From positions 1-14,196 of the forward strand of contig DDJR01000031.1 of NCBI GenBank assembly GCA_002339135.1: a stretch of 14,196 nucleotides of DNA, given 5' to 3'. Numbering within the stretch: the stretch's first letter is position 1; every line of letters starts with the position of its first letter. The translations under genes and the position numbers were made by a program. The notes under the pieces are model-generated. The model had not been told where the DNA came from, did not search any database, and was given only the letters and a program-made list of their open reading frames with translations. Of the stretch, positions 1 through 6,968 are shown piece after piece. The DNA comes from Flavobacteriales bacterium UBA2619 (GTDB taxonomy: Bacteria; Bacteroidota; Bacteroidia; Flavobacteriales_D; Sanyastnellaceae).

Positions 1-920
1 AAGTAATCTGCTGCGTCAGTCATCACTTTAAGAGGAACGAGACCAACAAGCTCAGAGCCTGTAACACGAATACCACGAGCTTGAGCCTTGGTACAAGCCT
101 CATCAAAAGCAATGTGGGTAGGTGTGATGTTAATGTCCGTTAGATTTAACGACAGCTGTGCGATACCATACTCTTCGATATACCATCCAATGCCTTTCAC
201 GGATTTAAGAGAACCTTCTTGACGAACAGGTTCACCATTTTTATCTTTGATTATTTTACCGGAAATCACTCCTCCCTCTCTCTTTATTCTTCCAGCCTCA
301 CGAATGTCGAAGGCGATGGCATTTGCTTTGCGCGCAGAAGTCGTATTGAGATTGATGTTGTATGCGATTAGAAAATCTCGTGCACCTATTGCCGTGGCAC
401 CTGTTGAGCGTGCTCGGTCGTTCAATTCTGAAGGGCCAAAGTCTGGTCTGGCTTCCTGACTGGAGAGCTTCTCCAAACCTTCGTACTCCCCTTTTCGGCA
501 TACTGCCAGGTTTTTACGTTCTGGAATCAAAGCTGCAGATTCATAATGGTATCCTGGGATTCCTAGCTCTTCTCCTACTCTTTTCCCGAGTGCATGTGCA
601 ACCTGAATGCAGTCCTCCATGGTGACTCCCGCAACTGGAACGAAAGGACAAACATCAGTGGCACCCATGCGAGGGTGCTCTCCGGTTTGCTTAGACATAT
701 CGATAAGCTCGGCTGCTTTTTCGATGACACGAAATGCTGCTTCACCAATTGTTTCAGGTGGGCCCACAAAAGTAATCACCGTGCGGTTCGTGCTCCTACC
801 TGGGTCGACATCTAAAAGACGACATCCTTCCACAGTTTCCACCACAGCTGTAACAGCATCAATGATTTCTGGGCGTCTGCCTTCAGAAATATTCGGTACA
901 CACTCCATTAATCTATGCAT
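1..920 (-). CDS. ftcD: Glutamate formimidoyltransferase, 3' end beyond the window
   Basis: This enzyme transfers the formimino group of N-formimino-L-glutamate to tetrahydrofolate, releasing glutamate, the last step of one histidine-degradation route in the cytoplasm. I translated all 306 visible codons and found no stop or frameshift. The N-terminus shows the family signature ECVPNISEG (residues 6-14). GEHPRMGATDVCPF follows, with His82 at the position of the catalytic histidine of mammalian FTCD. Later come GARDFLIAYN, the ARKANAIAFDIREAG stretch, and GSELVGLVPLK near the visible end. The ATG at 918-920 is the first start after an in-frame TAA and gives the His82 numbering; an ATG at 906-908 is a less likely alternative. 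The transferase domain is almost complete. Whether a cyclodeaminase domain follows, as in bifunctional FTCD, cannot be seen. The gene lies 39 bases downstream of hutI on the same strand, so the two are probably one transcript. Confidence 0.95.
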   Translation of the reverse strand, partial: MHRLMECVPNISEGRRPEIIDAVTAVVETVEGCRLLDVDPGRSTNRTVITFVGPPETIGEAAFRVIEKAAELIDMSKQTGEHPRMGATDVCPFVPVAGVTMEDCIQVAHALGKRVGEELGIPGYHYESAALIPERKNLAVCRKGEYEGLEKLSSQEARPDFGPSELNDRARSTGATAIGARDFLIAYNINLNTTSARKANAIAFDIREAGRIKREGGVISGKIIKDKNGEPVRQEGSLKSVKGIGWYIEEYGIAQLSLNLTDINITPTHIAFDEACTKAQARGIRVTGSELVGLVPLKVMTDAADY

Positions 921-959
921 ACAACTAAATTACTTTAGTTGGTGCCTATTCTAATTCTC

Positions 960-2219
960 TTACCCCACCCAATGTTCACCATTTACATACACCTTTTCAA
1001 CAACAACATCATTCAGTCGATAAGGAATTTCCTCCAGACCGTTCATCCGACGTGTCACGAAGAAATTGGCAAGCTTTCCTGGCGTAATCGTACCGAGCTG
1101 ATCCTGAAGCTCCATAGCCGCAGCGCCATTTAAAGTTGCAGCAGCTATTGCCTCAATAGGCTCGAGCCCCATCTTTAAAGAACCCAAACGAACGACTTCA
1201 GTCATATCTCCTGAAGGAGAAGTCCCTGGGTTGTGGTCTGAAGCCAATGTGAGAGGAAGACCCGCATCGACAAGCTTTCTACCAGGGGTGTATGGCAATC
1301 CAAGGAAATGGGAGCAAAGTGGAAGAGCAACTGGAAAGGTCGGCGAGCCTGAAGCAAGAGACTCTTTCAAAGCAGAAACATCTGCATCGTCGATGATTTC
1401 TAAATGATCAACACTGAGCGCCCCTCCACTAACGCAAAGGTTTACTGCTCCAAGTATATTAAACTGATTAACATGTACTTTACACTTAATATTCAACTTA
1501 CTTGACGCAGCCATAAGTCGAGCTGTATCCTCTGTTGAAAAGTAGCCGGTTTCACAGAAGGCATCAACGTAATCGACAAGCCCCTCAGACACGAACTGAG
1601 GAAGCATATCGTCAATAACATGGTCTGTATAGTCAGACGAATTTTCGAATTCGGGAGGTACCGCATGACAGCCCAAGAATGTTGCGCGAAGAGGAATAGG
1701 TGAAACTTGCTTGAGCCTCTTTATCACCCGGAGCATCTTCCTCTCTGCTTTGAGAGTCAACCCATATCCTGACTTTATCTCTAGTGCACCCACACCCAAC
1801 CTCACGATTTCAAGCAAGCGATCTAATGAACGATCAAAAAGCTCATCTTCAGGAAGCTTTTGTAAAGCGATAGCCGAGTTTAAGATCCCACCTCCCTTGG
1901 ATGCAATTTCTGCATAGGATAAACCGCGAAGGCGATCTAAAAACTCACCAGCCCTGTCGTTTGCATACACCAAATGTGAGTGACTATCACACCAAGAAGG
2001 AATGATGTATCGGTTGGCACATGAAATGGTTTGGGCTTTCCCCGAAGGGATTTTAGGGCAGGTTGACATGGGGCCAAACCCCGTGATTTTCTCACCCACA
2101 ACTTCCATCCACGCATTTTCGAGGACTGGGAAATTCTTCATTTCCTCCCCCGCCACGAAGTTGGGTGAGGTTTCGTAACAACCCACTAGTCCTTTGATGT
2201 CTTTAAAGAGTGCTCGCAT
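960..2219 (-). CDS. hutI: Imidazolonepropionase (HutI)
   Basis: HutI is an amidohydrolase-fold metalloenzyme that hydrolyses 4-imidazolone-5-propionate to N-formimino-L-glutamate, the substrate of the downstream ftcD product. From the ATG at 2217-2219 the protein has 419 residues, close to the usual length of about 405-420. Metal and active-site residues fall where expected: the HSH motif (His80 and His82), His185 in TFLGCHAVPPE, His249 in KVHVNQF, His272 in VDHLE, and Asp328 in ASDHNPGTSP. A C-terminal TPGKLANFFV segment matches the amidohydrolase beta-sandwich end. The frame continues upstream to a TTG at 2226-2228, but the ATG gives the expected MRALFKDI-type beginning. The stop TAA (960-962) is 39 bases before ftcD. 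No promoter is evident, because the 26-base gap to the divergent aroC start leaves no room outside coding sequence. Confidence 0.96.
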   Translation of the reverse strand: MRALFKDIKGLVGCYETSPNFVAGEEMKNFPVLENAWMEVVGEKITGFGPMSTCPKIPSGKAQTISCANRYIIPSWCDSHSHLVYANDRAGEFLDRLRGLSYAEIASKGGGILNSAIALQKLPEDELFDRSLDRLLEIVRLGVGALEIKSGYGLTLKAERKMLRVIKRLKQVSPIPLRATFLGCHAVPPEFENSSDYTDHVIDDMLPQFVSEGLVDYVDAFCETGYFSTEDTARLMAASSKLNIKCKVHVNQFNILGAVNLCVSGGALSVDHLEIIDDADVSALKESLASGSPTFPVALPLCSHFLGLPYTPGRKLVDAGLPLTLASDHNPGTSPSGDMTEVVRLGSLKMGLEPIEAIAAATLNGAAAMELQDQLGTITPGKLANFFVTRRMNGLEEIPYRLNDVVVEKVYVNGEHWVG

Positions 2220-2224
2220 AGGCC

Positions 2225-2240
2225 GCAAGTTATATCTTGC
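2225..2240. promoter_or_regulatory. Imperfect 16-bp palindrome centred between the hutI and aroC starts
   Basis: The arms GCAAG (2225-2229) and CTTGC (2236-2240) flank TTATAT. Seven of the eight base pairs are complementary; only 2230/2235 is a T-T mismatch. The centre falls between 2232 and 2233, which is also the exact midpoint between the two start codons (2219 minus, 2246 plus). A site like this could be an operator controlling both divergent units, but that is inference. Short dyads arise often by chance, and the site could be fortuitous. Confidence 0.3.
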
Positions 2241-2245
2241 AGTCC

Positions 2246-3352
2246 ATGGCAGGTAACACTTTAGGTAAGGTATTTCAAATTACTACTTTCGGGGAGTCAC
2301 ATGGCGTATCCATAGGCGGAATTGTTGACGGTGTACCTGCCGGCTTACAGATTGACCCTGAAGACATTCAAAGAGATTTAGACCGCCGTAGACCCGGAGC
2401 TTCAGAGATAACAACCCCCAGAAAAGAAGACGACAAAGTTGTGATAATGTCGGGGGTGCTACCCGAGACATCTGGCAAATTAATCAGCACAGGGACTCCA
2501 ATAGGCTTTAAGCTCGACAACAAAGATGCGAAAAGCGAAGATTATTCTCATCTGAAAAGCACATACAGGCCATCTCATGCTGACTACACATACGATGCCA
2601 AATACGGATTACGCGACATACGTGGAGGAGGAAGGGCATCTGCAAGAGAGACGGCATGTAGAGTGGTCGGTGGAGCAATCGCAAGGCAGCTTCTAAAGAC
2701 AACCGACTCCGTAGAGATCAGTGCATACGTTGAAAGAGTTCAGGACATCTCGACACCCTTCCCTCCTGCTTTTTTCTCAAGAGAGGTCGTCGACGCTACT
2801 GCTGTAAGGTGCCCATCAAGTGATGTTGCCAGCAGGATGATTCAAAGAATCGAGACCGTGAGAGATGAGGGGGATACTGTTGGCGGAGCAATCGTCGTCG
2901 TGGCTAAGAATGTTCCTGCGGGTTGGGGTGAACCTGTATTTGACAAACTACATGCAGACTTAGCAAAAGCATTGATGAGCATTCCTGCAGTCAAGGCTCT
3001 GGAAATCGGCGCCGGATTTAGTGGGACTTTGATGAAAGGATCTGTTCACAATGACGAGTTTGTGACAGGGAAAAGGAATGGTGCCAAAATTGAAACATCA
3101 TCGAACAGAAGCGGAGGTATTCAAGGCGGCATTTCAAATGGAGAAGAAATATCGATACGCATTGGCTTTAAACCTGTGGCCACAATAAGAAAGACACAAA
3201 ACACAGTCACCAGAGAGGGCGACGAAATAAAACTGAGCGGAAAAGGTCGCCACGACCCATGTGTACTTCCTAGAGCGATCCCCATCGTGGAAGCCATGGT
3301 TGCGCTTGTATTGGCAGACCACTCTCTCAGACACAGAACTTCAAGATTATGA
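2246..3352 (+). CDS. aroC: Chorismate synthase
   Basis: AroC converts 5-enolpyruvylshikimate-3-phosphate to chorismate with reduced FMN as cofactor, the last common step of aromatic amino acid, folate and quinone precursor synthesis. From ATG 2246 the protein has 368 residues (family about 350-370). All three family signatures are present: TTFGESHG at 13-20 with the active-site His19, HADYTYDAKYGLRD followed by RGGGRASARET (about 111-136, with His111 as the second catalytic histidine), and GKGRHDPC at 332-339. The N-terminus MAGNTLGKVF matches the classical start, so the in-frame TTG at 2237 is not needed. The TGA stop overlaps the ATG of the symporter gene (ATGA, 3349-3352), indicating a shared transcript and coupled translation. 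No other aromatic-pathway gene is in the window. Confidence 0.97.
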   Translation: MAGNTLGKVFQITTFGESHGVSIGGIVDGVPAGLQIDPEDIQRDLDRRRPGASEITTPRKEDDKVVIMSGVLPETSGKLISTGTPIGFKLDNKDAKSEDYSHLKSTYRPSHADYTYDAKYGLRDIRGGGRASARETACRVVGGAIARQLLKTTDSVEISAYVERVQDISTPFPPAFFSREVVDATAVRCPSSDVASRMIQRIETVRDEGDTVGGAIVVVAKNVPAGWGEPVFDKLHADLAKALMSIPAVKALEIGAGFSGTLMKGSVHNDEFVTGKRNGAKIETSSNRSGGIQGGISNGEEISIRIGFKPVATIRKTQNTVTREGDEIKLSGKGRHDPCVLPRAIPIVEAMVALVLADHSLRHRTSRL

Positions 3353-4773
3353 GCAAAGAAAACAAAGGTTTAGCAATGCATTGGCAGGTCATTATAGGAC
3401 TGCTTTTAGGAATTGTCTACGCATGGATGAGCATCCAGTTTGGATGGAATGACTTTACACTTAACTGGATTCAACCGTTTGGGGACATCTTCATCAACTT
3501 GCTTAAACTTATTGCTGTTCCACTTGTTCTATTTAGCATCATTAGCGGTGTAGCCAGCTTAGGCGATATGAAAAAACTGGGACGCATGGGGATAAAAACT
3601 CTAGCAATCTACCTTACAACTACGATGTTCGCCGTGATTGTAGGTCTTGCACTTGTCAATGTCTTAAAACCTGGCGACCATGCCAGTGAGACATTGAGAG
3701 AGTCGAACCGAATTCGTTATGAACTGTGGCGTGACGCGAATGACATTGTACGTTTAGATGAGATTAACGTAACACTCAATCCAGAGCTGGCTGAAAAGAT
3801 TGCCGCAATAAAAAGCGAGTCTGCTGAGCAAAATGAGTGGGTCAATGACAAACTAACGAAAGCTGACAAAACGAAAGCTTCTGGACCGCTACAACCCTTG
3901 GTTGATGTCGTTCCTAAGAACATATTTCAATCCTTAAGCGACATGCAGATGCTCCAAATCATCTTCTTTGCCATCTTTTTCGGCATCGTTGTGACAGGAC
4001 TCAAAAAGGAACAAAAAGGAACGATAGTGAGAGCTGTAGATGCCCTGAATGAAGTTTTTGTACAAATGGTTTGGGTGGTCATGAAAGTGATGCCACTCTT
4101 TGTTTTCGCCCTAATGGCAGGCCAAATCGTCAAAGCTGCCGGCACCGATCCCGAGCATTTCCAACAACTACTTACATTCCTACTTAGATACAGCCTTGTA
4201 GTTGTCTTGGGACTGGCAATCATGGCTTTCCTCGTGTATCCACTGATTGTTACTTTGTTTGTAAAAAAAATGACTTGGAAGCAATTTACCTCAGGTATGC
4301 GAGATGCTCAAATCACAGCCTTCTCAACTTCTTCATCAGTAGCAACGTTACCTGTAACGATGAAATGTGTTGAAGAAAACCTCAAAGTGTCGGAAAGAAC
4401 TGCCAGCTTCGTCCTCCCTATTGGAGCAACAGTTAACATGGACGGAACAAGTCTGTATCAAGCCATTGCTGTCGTAGCTCTGGCTCAGTTCCACATGATA
4501 GACCTCACAATGGCCCAGCAGGCGATTATCGTACTCACAGCCACTCTAGCATCTATTGGCGCTGCGGCTGTGCCGAGCGCAGGACTAGTACTCATGATTA
4601 TCGTCTTAGAAAGCGTGGGACTCAACCCCGCTTGGATCGCCTTGATCTTCCCTGTGGACAGAATACTCGACATGTGCAGAACTGTCGTCAATGTAACTGG
4701 CGACGGAACTGTTAGCACCATTGTAGCTGCAAGCGAAGGCGAATTAGGCAACCTCACAGAAGTACAGTCTTAA
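3349..4773 (+). CDS. Dicarboxylate/amino acid:cation symporter (DAACS, GltP/DctA family)
   Basis: This is a predicted inner-membrane carrier that takes up glutamate, aspartate or a C4-dicarboxylate with sodium ions or protons. The 474-residue protein has the family's core signatures: the serine-rich HP1 hairpin FSTSSSVATLP (325-335), NMDGT in TM7 (363-367), the HP2 tip AAVPSAG (406-412), and the TM8 segment DRILDMCRTVVNVTGD (437-452). Within TM8, Asp441, Arg444, Thr445 and Asn448 line up with the aspartate-binding residues of archaeal GltPh, which favours an acidic amino acid substrate. Hydrophobic spans start at about residue 13. A hydrophilic, charged stretch of about 80 residues (108-190) lies between the third and fourth helices and explains the extra length over plain 410-430-residue homologues. 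The start overlaps the aroC stop by 4 bases, and the next gene begins 9 bases after the stop. Substrate and coupling ion cannot be fixed from sequence. Confidence 0.93.
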   Translation: MSKENKGLAMHWQVIIGLLLGIVYAWMSIQFGWNDFTLNWIQPFGDIFINLLKLIAVPLVLFSIISGVASLGDMKKLGRMGIKTLAIYLTTTMFAVIVGLALVNVLKPGDHASETLRESNRIRYELWRDANDIVRLDEINVTLNPELAEKIAAIKSESAEQNEWVNDKLTKADKTKASGPLQPLVDVVPKNIFQSLSDMQMLQIIFFAIFFGIVVTGLKKEQKGTIVRAVDALNEVFVQMVWVVMKVMPLFVFALMAGQIVKAAGTDPEHFQQLLTFLLRYSLVVVLGLAIMAFLVYPLIVTLFVKKMTWKQFTSGMRDAQITAFSTSSSVATLPVTMKCVEENLKVSERTASFVLPIGATVNMDGTSLYQAIAVVALAQFHMIDLTMAQQAIIVLTATLASIGAAAVPSAGLVLMIIVLESVGLNPAWIALIFPVDRILDMCRTVVNVTGDGTVSTIVAASEGELGNLTEVQS

Positions 4774-4782
4774 AATCATAAA

Positions 4783-6846
4783 ATGACTCGTCTTGCTTTA
4801 TTTTATTTTGTGATCACGTGCACTTTATGCTGCACTTCAAACGTCTTAGCCCAGACCTGCCCACCTCCTGACGACATCTCATCGAAAACATCAAAACTTT
4901 TCGAGAAAGCTTCCGAATCAAGAAACAAAAGAACTTCGGAGGAGCGAATAGAGATGTTGAAAGAAGTTGTTGATCAGCAAGATGATTATGGTGCTGCTTT
5001 CGAAGCTCTCGCAAAACTCTTGTTTAAGAAAGCAAAAAGAGACCCCGAGTACGTGAGCGAATGTAAAAACACCATCACTCGGTGGAGCGAGCTTTGCAAC
5101 ATCGACAGCTTGCCAGAGATAAACTACATGCTTGGAGCCTTGGCATACATTTCAGGAAATGCCGAGGTTGCACTCCGTGAATTCGAGCTGTTTATGTCGA
5201 AGACTGATGCTGATTCCAAGAAGAAAAAGCTAAACTCTAGCTTGGAACGAAAAAGAAAAGAAGCAGCAAACTTAATTCCTGAAGCTCGCTTTAATGTTCA
5301 GTTTTATGCCAACCAAGGCACATACAAACCTGAACCTTTGCCCTTAATTAGCTTGCCAGAAGACGAGTACCTGCCTGCCCTTTCTCCCGACGGAAGGATT
5401 TTGTTTTTCACCAGAGCAAGCTCAGTCAAATCGAGAGGAGATGTCGTTACGAGAAGAGTCGAACAGTTTATACAAGCGAGAAGAAGCACCTCCGAAGAGG
5501 GATTTGACAAAGGAGAGCCGCTTGACTACCCCTTCAATGAGGGTGAAAAATATGGAGGAGTGAGCTTGTCCATCGACAACAGACTGCTCATTGTTGCAGC
5601 CTCAAACCCCACACTGAAAAACCCGGAAAATATAGATCTTTTCAAGACCACCTACAATGTTGATGGAAAAGATGACGACGGAAAGTTTTTCTACTACTGG
5701 GGCGATTTAGAACTTTTAGGGCCTCAAATCAACACACCTCAAGGTTGGGAATCCCAACCCACATTGAGTGCAGATGGAAAAGAACTCTTTTTCGCATCTG
5801 CCAGAAATACATCAACGCTAGATGGAGATGGCAACCCGACCATGGATCTCTACTCAAGTATAAAAACTGAAAGTGGTGAATGGTCTCAAGCCCAAAAACT
5901 ACCTGCACCAATTTCAACAGGAGCCCAAGAAAAAGCTCCTTTTTTACACCCAGATGGGCGAACCTTATATTTCTCTAGCAACAGAACTCCAAGTGGAGGC
6001 GGGTATGACCTTTGGGTGACCCGAAGAGACAGCATGGGGGCTTGGTCACTCCCTGTAACCCTAGGAGATCCTGTAAACACTGATGGGGACGAACACGGAC
6101 TGGTCGTTTCGGCGAGTGGTACTGAAGCTTTTTTCGCCAGTCGAAGACAAGGCACAAATGGTCTGGATATTTTAAGTTTTCAAATCCCAGAAAACTTAAG
6201 GCCTGAAGCAGTGAAAGTCATCCACGGAGTCGTGAACCCATCACCACCCTCGAAAGATGTTAGGTTAACAATAGAATATGTCCAAAGCCGTGAAGTACAA
6301 GAAATAGAACTTAGCCATGATGATGGGTCATTTGCGTCAGTGATCAATCTAAGCAGAGGCGAAGATGTTATTCTTCATGTTGAGGGAGAGGGACTTGCAT
6401 TTGAAGCTGAAATCGTACACCTTGCATACAAAACAGACGCCTCTCACGAAAAGATAAAAGACCCCACCCCTGCCATCCAGCTCCGTGCTCAAAAAGCCAA
6501 TGAAGTGGATGCCTTTGAATTGAAAGATGTGCAGTTCGAAACGAACAAAAGCGAAATCACATACTCCACCAAGCTTATCCTCAGAGCATTTACAGAATAC
6601 CTCCTTTCGCATGTTAAATACTCCATCACAATCAGTGGACACACAGACGACATTGGCTCAGCAGAAGCCAATCTGAAACTTAGCCAAGACAGAGCTGAAG
6701 CCGTGCTTCAATTCTTTGTCAACAACGGAATAAATGCATCAAGACTAGACGCCAATGGATATGGTGAATCGAGTCCCAAAGCCTCAAACGATGAAGCAGA
6801 TGGCCGAGCTGTGAACAGAAGAACTGAGTTTATTGTTAGGGATTAA
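4783..6846 (+). CDS. Secreted TPR-PD40 propeller-CRD-like-OmpA protein, PorE-like
   Basis: This 687-residue envelope protein probably anchors an outer-membrane or periplasmic assembly to peptidoglycan. A signal peptide with likely cleavage after VLA (residue 23) comes first. An alpha-helical TPR-like region follows (about 35-170), then a PD40/WD40-like propeller with repeated blade motifs: LSPDGRILFFT (200-210), LSADGKELFFAS (328-339), LHPDGRTLYFSSNR (388-401) and SASGTEAFFASR (443-454). Next is a beta-rich segment resembling a carboxypeptidase regulatory domain (about 478-550, with DDGSFASVINLSRGE). The C-terminal OmpA domain (about 575-687) has GHTDDIGS and the peptidoglycan-binding pair Asp622 and Arg637, and ends NRRTEFIVRD. 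This order of domains is the one described for the type IX secretion protein PorE of Porphyromonas gingivalis. Bacteroidota also encode several OmpA-PD40 relatives of unknown role, so the assignment is by architecture only. No lipobox cysteine is evident, unlike lipoprotein members. It is the last gene of the aroC unit. Confidence 0.85.
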   Translation: MTRLALFYFVITCTLCCTSNVLAQTCPPPDDISSKTSKLFEKASESRNKRTSEERIEMLKEVVDQQDDYGAAFEALAKLLFKKAKRDPEYVSECKNTITRWSELCNIDSLPEINYMLGALAYISGNAEVALREFELFMSKTDADSKKKKLNSSLERKRKEAANLIPEARFNVQFYANQGTYKPEPLPLISLPEDEYLPALSPDGRILFFTRASSVKSRGDVVTRRVEQFIQARRSTSEEGFDKGEPLDYPFNEGEKYGGVSLSIDNRLLIVAASNPTLKNPENIDLFKTTYNVDGKDDDGKFFYYWGDLELLGPQINTPQGWESQPTLSADGKELFFASARNTSTLDGDGNPTMDLYSSIKTESGEWSQAQKLPAPISTGAQEKAPFLHPDGRTLYFSSNRTPSGGGYDLWVTRRDSMGAWSLPVTLGDPVNTDGDEHGLVVSASGTEAFFASRRQGTNGLDILSFQIPENLRPEAVKVIHGVVNPSPPSKDVRLTIEYVQSREVQEIELSHDDGSFASVINLSRGEDVILHVEGEGLAFEAEIVHLAYKTDASHEKIKDPTPAIQLRAQKANEVDAFELKDVQFETNKSEITYSTKLILRAFTEYLLSHVKYSITISGHTDDIGSAEANLKLSQDRAEAVLQFFVNNGINASRLDANGYGESSPKASNDEADGRAVNRRTEFIVRD

Positions 6847-6968
6847 TGGCGTCATCAGCGCGAACTCGATTCACACACATAAGTTCGTTGAGAACATCAA
6901 GGGCACAGCACCTGTAAAGCAATATGCAGGCGGTATTTTCGTATGATATAGAGTTACACAATTCCGCC
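6847..6968 (+). promoter_or_regulatory. Spacer with a weak promoter-like element before the TPR gene
   Basis: This 122-base gap is the longest on the plus strand before the gyrB leader and is the natural place for a promoter. At 6934-6941 the sequence TATTTTCG matches five of the six fixed bases of the Bacteroidota -7 element TAnnTTTG. No TTG lies at a proper distance upstream, only CTG at 6912-6914. A transcript starting just after this element would include the ATG at 6969 but not the ATG at 6924. I see no convincing terminator hairpin for the preceding gene. Confidence 0.2.

Noticed and set aside
607..954. 115-codon plus-strand frame opposite ftcD
   Set aside because: It is antisense to a complete, well-conserved ftcD reading frame and resembles no protein.
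2220..2245. Longer N-termini for hutI (TTG at 2226-2228) and aroC (TTG at 2237-2239)
   Set aside because: Both TTG codons are the arms of the palindrome, and both proteins match their families from the ATG codons at 2219 and 2246.
4783..4860. Lipoprotein signal in the PorE-like protein, given cysteines at 13, 16, 17 and 26
   Set aside because: None of these cysteines has a Gly, Ala or Ser at the preceding position, so a type I cleavage after VLA is favoured.
6924..6968. Upstream ATG adding 15 residues to the TPR protein
   Set aside because: The extra residues put a polar, acidic stretch before the signal peptide. The ATG at 6969 gives a normal secretion signal.
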